A stretch of DNA of 10,146 nt, from the NCBI GenBank assembly GCA_905236375.1, contig CAJOOW010000154.1, forward strand, positions 1-10,146. Reading direction: 5' to 3'. Numbering within the stretch: position 1 is the first letter of the stretch; each line of letters begins with the position of its first letter. Shown here one piece after another: positions 1-6,485 of the stretch. Under the pieces are notes generated by a model that had not been told where the DNA came from, ran no database searches, and saw nothing but the letters and a program-made list of their open reading frames with translations. A program made the translations under genes and the position numbers. The DNA comes from an uncultured Alphaproteobacteria bacterium. Its GTDB lineage: Bacteria > Pseudomonadota > Alphaproteobacteria > RUG11792.

Positions 1-2
1 AT

Positions 3-1460
3 ACTGCTTCTTTTGATGTTTTTATTTTAGTTGCAAATGATTCTGGCAAAAATTTTATAGAGGAAAATTTAAAATCCAGTTTTGGAAATGACATTGCAAA
101 AACCATAGTGAAAGAGTGTGGAGATCTTTCTTATGGAAAAATCAAAAGTTTTAATATTGCGACTGGATCTGGAATTAAAAATATCATAATAGCAGGAGCC
201 GGGAAAAAGGATGCATATTCCAGAGCTAGTTTTGAAAAGCTCGGAGGATTTATTTTTGATAAGATAAAATCAACAAAATCAACAGTCTGTATTTTTAATA
301 ATTGCGAATCAGCAGGAAACGAAGTGGTGGCAGCGTATTTATCATCTGGCTTAATTCTAAAGAGTTGGGTTTTTGATAAATACAAGACTGAGAAAAAAGA
401 CGAAAAGATATCAAAGATTGAATGTCAAACGTGGTATAAGCAACTTAATGATGAAGCTTTTGATCGTTTGGACAAAATAAAAGAAGGAGTTTTCACTGTC
501 AGAAATTTGGTCACAGAACCGGCAAATGTCATGGATCCTGATCAAATGCTTGAAGAAGCAAAATCTCTCAAAAAACTTGGCATTAAAGTTACTGTAGTTG
601 ATAAAAAAGCCATGGAAAAGCTTGGAATGAACGCTCTTCTGGGAGTTGCAAAAGGAAGCGACAAACCGGCATATGTTATAGCAATGGAATATAAAACAGA
701 TAATAAAAAAACACCAATAGCATTAATTGGAAAAGGATTGACATTTGATTCTGGGGGAATTTGTTTAAAACCAGCAAAAGGAATGGGAGATATGAAGGGA
801 GATATGACCGGAGCAGCTGTTGTAATTGGAACCCTAAAATCTTTAGCTTTGAGAAAAGAAAATGTTAATGTCGTCGGAGTAATCGGAGTTGTTGAAAACA
901 TGATATCTGGAAGCGCTCAAAAACCAGGAGACGTCGTTACGGCAATGTCTGGAACAACAATAGAAGTTGATAATACGGATGCTGAAGGAAGATTGGTTTT
1001 AGCTGATGCTTTGTGGTATGCAAAAACAAAATATGCTCCCGAAGTCATCGTTGATTTTGCAACATTAACTGGAGCCATACAAATTGCCTTAGGCCATGAA
1101 TTTGCTGGGCTTTTTTCGAATTCTGATGAACTTTGTCAAGATCTTGAAAAATCTTCAAAAGCGGTTGGCGAAAAGCTTTGGAGATTGCCTCTTCACCCAT
1201 CTTATGAAGATGATATAAAATCAGAAATAGCAGATATTAAGAATGTTGGAAGCGGAAGAGGAGCTGGAAGTATAACTGCCGCCTTGTTCCTAAAGCATTT
1301 TGTCGATCCAAAAACCAAGTGGGCTCATATCGATATTGCAGCGACTGAATGGGATAATAAAAATAGAGCGTTATCCCAAAAAGGAGGCACTGGCTTTGGA
1401 GTGAGATTAATGAATGATTTCATATCTAAGATATCATCAGATAATGGAGATAAAAAATGA
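3..1460 (+). CDS. pepA: Leucyl aminopeptidase (M17 family), 5' end outside the window
   Basis: This is a cytosolic dimetal aminopeptidase that removes N-terminal residues from peptides (family M17). The frame is open to the left edge, so the gene starts upstream; the GTG at 108 is internal. The 485 visible residues lack only a short piece of a usual ~495-residue protein. Counting from position 3, the catalytic domain keeps K244 and D249 in GKGLTFDSGG, D267 in GDMKGDMTG, and D326, E328 and R330 in NTDAEGRL. These match E. coli PepA K270, D275, D293, D352, E354 and R356. K256 matches catalytic K282. All metal ligands and catalytic residues are therefore present and the enzyme should be active. 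The N-terminal ~160 residues are the usual divergent macro-like domain. The stop overlaps the dnaN start in ATGA, so the two genes are likely cotranscribed and translationally coupled. E. coli PepA also binds DNA in Xer recombination and carAB control; nothing here tests that. Confidence 0.96.
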   Translation, partial: TASFDVFILVANDSGKNFIEENLKSSFGNDIAKTIVKECGDLSYGKIKSFNIATGSGIKNIIIAGAGKKDAYSRASFEKLGGFIFDKIKSTKSTVCIFNNCESAGNEVVAAYLSSGLILKSWVFDKYKTEKKDEKISKIECQTWYKQLNDEAFDRLDKIKEGVFTVRNLVTEPANVMDPDQMLEEAKSLKKLGIKVTVVDKKAMEKLGMNALLGVAKGSDKPAYVIAMEYKTDNKKTPIALIGKGLTFDSGGICLKPAKGMGDMKGDMTGAAVVIGTLKSLALRKENVNVVGVIGVVENMISGSAQKPGDVVTAMSGTTIEVDNTDAEGRLVLADALWYAKTKYAPEVIVDFATLTGAIQIALGHEFAGLFSNSDELCQDLEKSSKAVGEKLWRLPLHPSYEDDIKSEIADIKNVGSGRGAGSITAALFLKHFVDPKTKWAHIDIAATEWDNKNRALSQKGGTGFGVRLMNDFISKISSDNGDKK

Positions 1461-2623
1461 AACTAACCATAAATCAAAAGATTCTAGAAAAAGCATTGGC
1501 TCATGCTAATTGGGTTATTGAAAAGAAACAAGCCGTTCCGATTTTGGGATATGTTCTTTTTAATGCTGAAACCGGCAAAGGATTAACGATAACTTCAACT
1601 AATATGGACATGACTATGGTTGATTTCATAGAATGTAACGTTGAAAAAGCGGGGAAATATTGTCTTCCGGCTTCTTTACTTTATGACATAACAAGGAAAA
1701 TCAAGGCTGGTTCTGATATCTCCATGGAATTTTCTGCAGATTCAAATTCGATCCAACTCACGAGTAATAAAGCTTCTTTTTCGATACATTTCATGGGAAG
1801 TGATGGATTTCCACCAATTGCTGAGGCGGATTATGATGTTAAATTTGCTATGGATACAAAAATCCTGAAAAAAGCCATAGATGTCTCAAAGGTTGCAATG
1901 CTCCAAGATAATTCGAGATTTCATCTAAATGGAATTCATATGCATTATGAAAATGAACTTGGAAGCATGAAAATTCGTTTTGTTGCAACTGATCTCTTTA
2001 GGATTGCTTGTGTCAGTGCTTCAGCGCCTGCAGAAGTTCAGAAAATGGAGCCAATAATTGTTTCCAAACGAGCTGTTTCAGAGATTTTAAAGCTTATTGA
2101 TGGAAGTGGAAGTGAAGAGGTTAGCATTTCAGTTTCAACAAATAGAATTTCTTTCAATTTAGTTTCATCAGAAAATATCAAGACTGAATTTAGCTCGAGA
2201 CTAATTAATGGGACTTTCCCAGAATATAAAGCAGCTCTTGAAGTTTCAAATGATAAAATTTTAACAGTTAATACCTCGGAACTTATTGACGCCCTAGATA
2301 GGGTTAGTACTGTTGTTGTTGACTCTACGAGTTCCGTTAAGCTTTCTATTTCTCAAAATAAACTCGTTCTTTCCGGCGTTAGCAGAGAACTTGGAAGTGC
2401 AAGTGAAGAATTGGACGTTAATTTTAGTGCTCTAGAGCCTCTTGAAATTTGTTTTAATAGCCGATATTTGCTAGAGGTTTTACGTGAAATAGAAACTCCG
2501 CAAGTGAAGATGCTGTTAGCCGAAAGTAACTCATCTTCGATTATTGAACCAGCTGATTCAGATTCAGTTCCAGCCGTGAATATGATCTTTGCTGTGATGC
2601 CTATTGAAATTGTTCAAAGTTGA
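1457..2623 (+). CDS. dnaN: DNA polymerase III beta subunit (sliding clamp)
   Basis: This is the ring-shaped homodimeric clamp that tethers DNA polymerase III and recruits many DNA-metabolism proteins. Its 388 residues are slightly longer than the usual ~370. They divide into three clamp domains, roughly 1-125, 126-250 and 251-388. Recognisable segments are the N-terminal NQKILEKALAHANWVIEKK helix, the SRFHLNGI and VATDLFRIA stretches of domain 2 (family norm ATDGHRLA, so GH is replaced by LF), LINGTFPEYKAAL, and the C-terminal FNSRYLLEVLREIE and VMPIEI. The last replaces the common LMPMRL tail next to the partner-binding pocket. The start is fixed by the ATGA overlap with pepA and a TGGAGA ribosome site at 1445-1450, six bases upstream. 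dnaN usually lies beside dnaA or recF; here it follows pepA. It ends 15 bases from the converging transporter gene. Confidence 0.97.
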   Translation: MKLTINQKILEKALAHANWVIEKKQAVPILGYVLFNAETGKGLTITSTNMDMTMVDFIECNVEKAGKYCLPASLLYDITRKIKAGSDISMEFSADSNSIQLTSNKASFSIHFMGSDGFPPIAEADYDVKFAMDTKILKKAIDVSKVAMLQDNSRFHLNGIHMHYENELGSMKIRFVATDLFRIACVSASAPAEVQKMEPIIVSKRAVSEILKLIDGSGSEEVSISVSTNRISFNLVSSENIKTEFSSRLINGTFPEYKAALEVSNDKILTVNTSELIDALDRVSTVVVDSTSSVKLSISQNKLVLSGVSRELGSASEELDVNFSALEPLEICFNSRYLLEVLREIETPQVKMLLAESNSSSIIEPADSDSVPAVNMIFAVMPIEIVQS

Positions 2624-2630
2624 TGATTCT

Positions 2631-2644
2631 AATTATCGTTAATT
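2631..2644. other. Short dyad between converging genes
   Basis: AATTA, TCGT, TAATT forms a 5-bp AT-only dyad in the narrow gap between the converging ends of dnaN and the transporter, running into the transporter's stop codon. It is too weak, and lacks a clear T-run on either strand, to be called an intrinsic terminator. No better terminator is visible here, so either transcripts overlap or Rho-dependent ending is used. Confidence 0.2.
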
Positions 2645-3544
2645 GATTTTATTTTTGCTGTGGCTGTGCGTTTTTTTATCAGCACACGATGCTATAAAAG
2701 TTCCTGAAATGATCAGAAGAGCCCCAATGATTGCTATTTTGTCGGGAATTTGGCCGAAGAATAAGAATCCAAACAATATAGCAAATGGCAATTCGGAATA
2801 ACGTATTGGGCTTATAGCAGAGGCTGAAGCAGCCCTATAAGCCAAGAAGATAAATAACTGGATTAAGTTTGCTCCTAAACCAAGGAGAAGAATCAGGAAA
2901 AGTTCCCTTGAATTTGGAGTAGTCCAGAAAAAGGGAACGATGATTCCTGATAGTATGGTAGTGTATAATCCGAAGTAGAATAACATTGTTAATGCATTTT
3001 CTTTTGCGTCTACCATCTTTTTGATCATTATATTCATAATCGCAAAAAGAATGGCAGCTATTGTCGGAATAATAGCCATTATATTTAAATTTTCAGCTTT
3101 AGGCCTGAACATAATAATAAGGCCTGCGAATCCTATAAACGTTGCAATGATCGCAACCCGACTTATTTGTTCTTTTAGAAAGATCGCAGCCAGCGGAAGC
3201 ATAAATAAAGCTTCTGAGAAAAGGATTGTAGTGTTTTCTGCAAGAGGCATTATATTCACACTAAAGCAACACAAGCCTAGGGCTATCGCGCCAAGCGTTC
3301 CTCGAAGCAAATGCATTGATTGCATTTTTGTTTTAAAAAGATTTTTCTTCGATCTGGCCATGGGGATGAGAACTATTAGCGCAGAAAATAGAAACCTGAA
3401 AAACGCAATCTCAACGGGGTGTAGCCTATCTCCCAAAAATTTTGCTAAGACATCATTTAGAGGGCTGATTAAATATATTAATATTGCCCAAAATATTCCT
3501 TGTCTAAGACCTTTTTGAGAAAACCAATTTATCATTTCTTTCAT
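2639..3544 (-). CDS. EamA/DMT-family transporter, possibly S-adenosylmethionine-type
   Basis: This is an inner-membrane drug/metabolite-superfamily carrier of 301 residues with about ten hydrophobic helices in two EamA repeats (roughly 16-147 and 155-286). Positive charges follow helix 2 (RSKK, 64-67), and the C-terminus is hydrophilic and His/Lys-rich. Early residues NDVLAKFLG..LHPVEIAFFRFLFS (30-54), the TTPNSRELFLILLLG stretch (208-222), PIRYSELPFAILFG (246-259) and QIPDKIAIIGALLII (265-279) resemble, from memory, the Rickettsia prowazekii SAM importer. That would suit an intracellular bacterium taking SAM from its host. Many DMT proteins share the fold, so the substrate is unproven. The start is the outermost ATG; M4 is an alternative. 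A GGAAG lies about 12 bases before it. A TATGAT at 3572-3577 (minus strand) is a weak -10 candidate with no convincing -35. Long plus-strand frames inside this gene are shadows. Confidence 0.9.
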   Translation of the reverse strand: MKEMINWFSQKGLRQGIFWAILIYLISPLNDVLAKFLGDRLHPVEIAFFRFLFSALIVLIPMARSKKNLFKTKMQSMHLLRGTLGAIALGLCCFSVNIMPLAENTTILFSEALFMLPLAAIFLKEQISRVAIIATFIGFAGLIIMFRPKAENLNIMAIIPTIAAILFAIMNIMIKKMVDAKENALTMLFYFGLYTTILSGIIVPFFWTTPNSRELFLILLLGLGANLIQLFIFLAYRAASASAISPIRYSELPFAILFGFLFFGQIPDKIAIIGALLIISGTFIASCADKKTHSHSKNKIN

Positions 3545-3645
3545 TTGATCTATGTTCTTCCAGAATATCCTATCATAAAAGCAAATGCATTATGACTTTT
3601 TTGTTCGCCCCCTCTTTGCAGTTTTTTTTTTTTAAGACACATTCA

Positions 3646-3930
3646 TTAAGATTTTTTACAACTCAGCTTTATATCTAATGTCTTGAAAAATATTTTTGTG
3701 TTCCTGTCTTCGTATTTTGAAGTTATTCGCTCATATAGTTTCTCTATTTCTGTGACTGGTGGAGCAATTAAACATATATAAGTCGTGCTTATATCTCGTG
3801 GCCTTTCATATTTTGTTCACTTATCCATAGTTTGATATAGCTTGTGCGTATAGCTAAATATTAAATATCTCTGATGAATCCATTATTTGAACATTTCATC
3901 TATGAGTTCTTTACGACTTGAATTGCTCTT
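3646..3930 (-). pseudogene. Probable degraded gene remnant, family unknown
   Basis: Read on the minus strand, one frame runs for 95 codons with only two internal stops (TAA at 3883-3885 and TGA at 3817-3819) and ends at TAA 3646-3648. The decoded pieces look like ordinary protein: KELIDEMFK, then WIHQRYLIFSYTHKLYQTMDK, then a 57-codon stretch containing RPRDISTTYICLIAPPVTEI and EKLYERITSKYEDRNTKIFF. The last stretch has no ATG, GTG or TTG in frame, so it cannot be translated alone. TGA is a normal stop in this genome (pepA and dnaN end with it). The simplest reading is the 3' end of a dead gene whose 5' part is gone, probably lost at or near the junction with the secreted protease gene. No family was recognised. 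The chance that this is fortuitous AT-rich sequence is real. Confidence 0.4.
3776..3794. repeat. 7-bp hairpin (ATATAAG / CTTATAT)
   Basis: ATATAAG at 3776-3782 and CTTATAT at 3788-3794 are perfect inverted repeats around a five-base loop TCGTG. No T-run follows on the plus strand, so this is not a standard terminator. It lies inside the decayed reading frame and may have no function. Confidence 0.35.
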
Positions 3931-3946
3931 TTATTAAAAATATAAT
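3918..3946 (+). promoter_or_regulatory. Sigma-70-type promoter for the secreted protease gene
   Basis: TTGAAT at 3918-3923 and a perfect TATAAT at 3941-3946 are separated by 17 bases, the ideal spacing. Transcription would begin near 3953, giving a leader of roughly 25 bases. That leader is A- then T-rich and contains no Shine-Dalgarno sequence. This is among the best promoter matches in the window. Confidence 0.7.
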
Positions 3947-3978
3947 ATTAATATGAACTGAAAATTTTTTGTTTTTTT

Positions 3979-5544
3979 ATGATTAAGTTCAATGTGATGT
4001 ATTTTAAATTAATTTTCTCTATCTTTTGTATTTTTTCTGCTTTTGCTTATGATAATGACAAAAATAGAGCCATTGCGATTGGTTATGAAGCCCGCCTAAA
4101 TGCTCAAACAATGGAATATAATGGTTGTCCAGAATGGATAAAAACTGGGAAATTTTCGGAATCAATCAGAAAGAATATTCCAAATTTTCTAAAAGATGCT
4201 TTTCAAAAAAGAGGAATTTTTGAAAGAACAACTGAGAATGGCATCATAGAATTTGAAGTTAAACCAAGTTCAAGCTATGACTATAAGCCAGAACATTTAA
4301 ATGCCTTGCTGTTCGTGAATTATCTATATGACCAATTGTATGGCAGTTCTCGCAGTATAAGTGAAATTGCTAATAAGGTATTCAAAGTTCAGGCTTATTC
4401 TAAATATGATAAATCAACAACTATTAGTGATATAGAAAAATATGTGAAACAATTAAGACTAGATGACTATATTGACGAGATGAAAAAAATAATCACATTA
4501 AGGGAAAGGTCTAATGAGATAGCCCCAGGCGTTACACGTGATTCTAATCAGATTAAGTTCAAGGCCGATATTGGAGGGATAATGACGCCACTGACATTGT
4601 ACAATGATGGGAGTATTAAGGATAATGCAGAAAATACTCTAGAAAGGCAAGATGACGGAACATATAAATACAAAACAAAAGTGGCCTCACCAGTTTTTAA
4701 TACGGGGAACGAAGGAGGTACGCATTGTTGGTTTGATTCGGCTGTCCAAGTGCTTGCTTCTTCGCCTAAGTTCTGCGAAATTATTAGAAAAATGGAAATG
4801 CTTGAAAAAGAAAAAAACGTGGATGAAAAACATCGTGTTGCCGGAGAGCTTAACGAAATTTTCGAAGCACTAAGAACAGGCTACATAAAACAATCTGAGA
4901 TGGACAACCATATGAAACAAATTGCTAAAAATTGCAAAGCCAAATATACAAAAGAAGAATTTGAAAAGAAATTTCCAAAATTTTACCATGATGAAAGTGG
5001 GGAAAACTTTTACCTTTATGGATATGATGAGCAAGATAAAAATGATGGCGCTACAGTAACCTTTGAGAACTATATATTTATGTCCCCTCAAAGTTCCCGG
5101 ACATTTAACCACTTAGTGCTTATTCCTTTAATGGAAGAATATGCTTCGCTATTCAACAAACAGGTATATAAGGATGGTCTCAATAGAAAGTATGAGATTT
5201 TGGAAGATGTATGCTGGTGGCCTGATGGTAATTTATATGACAAAGACGAAACAGAACTATCAACTAATATAGAGAACGGCAAAGTAAGACAACCCGGCCT
5301 ATTATTGGTAATAGCACCTCGTAGACAAACACAGATTCCCATTGGAGATAAAAGATATAATCTAAAGGGTGTTGCGGAATCAACTACCTATCATGCAATA
5401 GCTAAAGTGCAAGCTCCTGATGGCTTGTGGTATACTGCTGATGATCTGAAAAAGAATAACCACTTGGAACTAATTGGAGAAAAGTTTCAAGAGAAAGATT
5501 TTCAAAACGAATTGGATCTTGCTGTATACGAACTTGAAGACTAG
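3979..5544 (+). CDS. Secreted USP-like (C19) deubiquitinase candidate
   Basis: This is a putative cysteine protease of the ubiquitin-specific protease type, probably exported and aimed at host ubiquitin. Of 521 residues, M7 to A23 form a signal peptide (YFK, hydrophobic FSIFCIF, AFA cut before YD). Translation may start at M7 (3997) instead of M1; neither has a ribosome site. Residues 24-235 match nothing I recognise. The Cys box is NTGNEGGTHCWFDSAVQVL (241-259) with C250 as candidate nucleophile, compared with the family pattern NxGxxCYxNSxLQxL. The His box is TTYHAIAKV then DGLWYTADD (469-489). H472 and D488 or D489 complete a plausible triad, and W484-Y485 match the family's Wy-x-x-DD. The Cys-His spacing of 222 residues suggests a compact core, and the usual zinc CxxC pairs are absent. 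It stands alone with its own promoter, next to decayed DNA. The protease fold is well supported by both boxes; the ubiquitin specificity and host target are inference. Confidence 0.8.
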   Translation: MIKFNVMYFKLIFSIFCIFSAFAYDNDKNRAIAIGYEARLNAQTMEYNGCPEWIKTGKFSESIRKNIPNFLKDAFQKRGIFERTTENGIIEFEVKPSSSYDYKPEHLNALLFVNYLYDQLYGSSRSISEIANKVFKVQAYSKYDKSTTISDIEKYVKQLRLDDYIDEMKKIITLRERSNEIAPGVTRDSNQIKFKADIGGIMTPLTLYNDGSIKDNAENTLERQDDGTYKYKTKVASPVFNTGNEGGTHCWFDSAVQVLASSPKFCEIIRKMEMLEKEKNVDEKHRVAGELNEIFEALRTGYIKQSEMDNHMKQIAKNCKAKYTKEEFEKKFPKFYHDESGENFYLYGYDEQDKNDGATVTFENYIFMSPQSSRTFNHLVLIPLMEEYASLFNKQVYKDGLNRKYEILEDVCWWPDGNLYDKDETELSTNIENGKVRQPGLLLVIAPRRQTQIPIGDKRYNLKGVAESTTYHAIAKVQAPDGLWYTADDLKKNNHLELIGEKFQEKDFQNELDLAVYELED

Positions 5545-5620
5545 TGTGAACGTAAATTCGCCAATAAAACACAGCTTAAGTTATAAAGTTTGTGAAGATC
5601 TGATGGACATTCTTTTCCTC

Positions 5621-5650
5621 TGGACCGACTTTATAGGTTTTTGCTAGAAT
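5621..5650 (+). promoter_or_regulatory. Promoter candidate for yebC
   Basis: TGGACC (5621-5626, four of six matches to TTGACA) and TAGAAT (5645-5650, five of six) are 18 bases apart. They place a start near 5657, about 30 bases before the yebC ATG. The match is moderate, and no terminator for the upstream protease gene is visible in the intervening 76 bases. Confidence 0.45.
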
Positions 5651-5688
5651 CGAAGAAGACTTGAAAAAAATTTAGTTCGGTTGAAAAT

Positions 5689-6408
5689 ATGTCAGGACAT
5701 TCTCAATTTCATAACATAATGTATCGCAAAGGGGCTCAGGATGCCAAGAGAGCAAAGATGTTTGCCAAAATTGCTCGAGAAATAACAGTTGCAGCAAAAC
5801 TTGGAGGAGAAGATGTAAACTCTAATCCAAGATTAAGAGCAGCTTTGGTTTTAGCTCGTGAAAATAATATGCCAAAGGATAATATCGAAAGAGCTATAGC
5901 AAAAGCAACGGCAACTGCTGATGGAGCTAATTATGAAAATGTCAGATATGAAGGATATGGCCCAGGAGGAGTTGCAATAATAGTTGAAACTTTAACCGAT
6001 AATCGCAATAGAACCGCTTCTGAAATCCGTTCGGCATTTACAAAAATGGGAGGCAACCTTGGGGAAATGGGAAGCGTTGCTTTTTCTTTTAACAAAATTG
6101 GACATTTGGTTTATGAAACAATTCCTGGCGGATTTGATAAAGCTTTTGAATTTGCGATAGAAGTTGGTGCAGATAATGTTGAGGAATTTGATGATTGCAT
6201 TGAGATAACATGTTCTGTTGAGGCATTTGCTGGAGTTCGCGATACTTTTACAAAAAAGTTCGGAGATCCGGCTGAATCGGGCCTTATCTGGGCTCCAACA
6301 ACATATACCTCATGTTCTGAAGATCAAAAATCAACATTAATGAAGCTAATTGACTTACTTGAAGATAATGACGATGTTCAAAACGTTTTCCACAATCTCG
6401 AAGAGTAG
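5689..6408 (+). CDS. yebC: YebC/TACO1-family translation-associated protein
   Basis: This is a cytosolic YebC/PmpR/TACO1-family protein. Members were long annotated as transcriptional regulators, while mitochondrial TACO1 acts in translation and bacterial YebC has been linked to relieving ribosome stalling. The 239-residue length is normal. The N-terminal signature SGHSQFHNIMYRKGAQDAKR, followed by AKMFAKIAREITVAAK, is diagnostic. It is followed by NPRLRAALVLARENNMPKDNIERAIAKA, the YEGYGPGGVAIIVETLTDNRNRTASEIRSAF core, and GGNLGEMGSVAFSF. All three structural domains are present and no key segment is missing. In many proteobacteria yebC lies next to ruvC-ruvA-ruvB; here it is flanked by the protease gene and the Mic60-like gene. 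The ATG is chosen because the family signature begins at residue 2. No good ribosome site precedes it. Confidence 0.95.
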   Translation: MSGHSQFHNIMYRKGAQDAKRAKMFAKIAREITVAAKLGGEDVNSNPRLRAALVLARENNMPKDNIERAIAKATATADGANYENVRYEGYGPGGVAIIVETLTDNRNRTASEIRSAFTKMGGNLGEMGSVAFSFNKIGHLVYETIPGGFDKAFEFAIEVGADNVEEFDDCIEITCSVEAFAGVRDTFTKKFGDPAESGLIWAPTTYTSCSEDQKSTLMKLIDLLEDNDDVQNVFHNLEE

Positions 6409-6424
6409 TATTTTTGAGACTTCG

Positions 6425-6454
6425 TTGATACCAACCATCTGTTTGTGGTATAAT
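6425..6454 (+). promoter_or_regulatory. Promoter of the Mic60-like gene
   Basis: TTGATA (6425-6430) and a perfect TATAAT (6449-6454) are separated by 18 bases. The predicted start near 6461 leaves a 25-base leader that holds the AGAGGAG ribosome site at 6475-6481. This is a strong sigma-70-type match. It lies directly after yebC, so the downstream gene need not depend on readthrough. Confidence 0.7.
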
Positions 6455-6485
6455 ATTAATATAAGGAAAATAACAGAGGAGTCAC

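Larger units (their letters stand above)
3545..3978. other. Gene-free 434-base region
   Basis: No intact gene or RNA gene was recognised here. The left part contains a run of twelve T at 3622-3633. The middle (3646-3930) reads on the minus strand as one protein-like frame with two stops, annotated separately as a remnant. A 7-bp hairpin lies at 3776-3794. Another 5-bp dyad (TAGCT/AGCTA) is at 3838-3856. The right end carries the promoter candidate of the following secreted protein. The region is more AT-rich and less ordered than the flanking genes, as decaying DNA would be. Confidence 0.6.

Noticed and set aside
108..110. GTG at 108 as the start of pepA
   Set aside because: The same frame is open upstream to position 3 and encodes aminopeptidase-like residues. 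With it, the active-site numbering runs five to 26 residues behind E. coli PepA, consistent with a start just outside the window.
3021..3518. 165-codon plus-strand frame inside the transporter gene
   Set aside because: It lies wholly antisense to a clear ten-helix membrane protein, whose codon pattern produces such shadow frames, and its translation resembles no protein.
3581..3633. Possible intrinsic terminator: GCAAA...TTTGC followed by twelve T
   Set aside because: The stem has only five pairs with a 29-base loop, and no plus-strand gene ends upstream of it. The T-run is more simply a homopolymer tract in decayed DNA.
3646..3930. TGA read as tryptophan making the minus-strand frame a working gene
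   Set aside because: pepA, dnaN and the small secreted protein gene all use TGA as a stop, tryptophan is encoded by TGG throughout, and a separate TAA also interrupts the frame.
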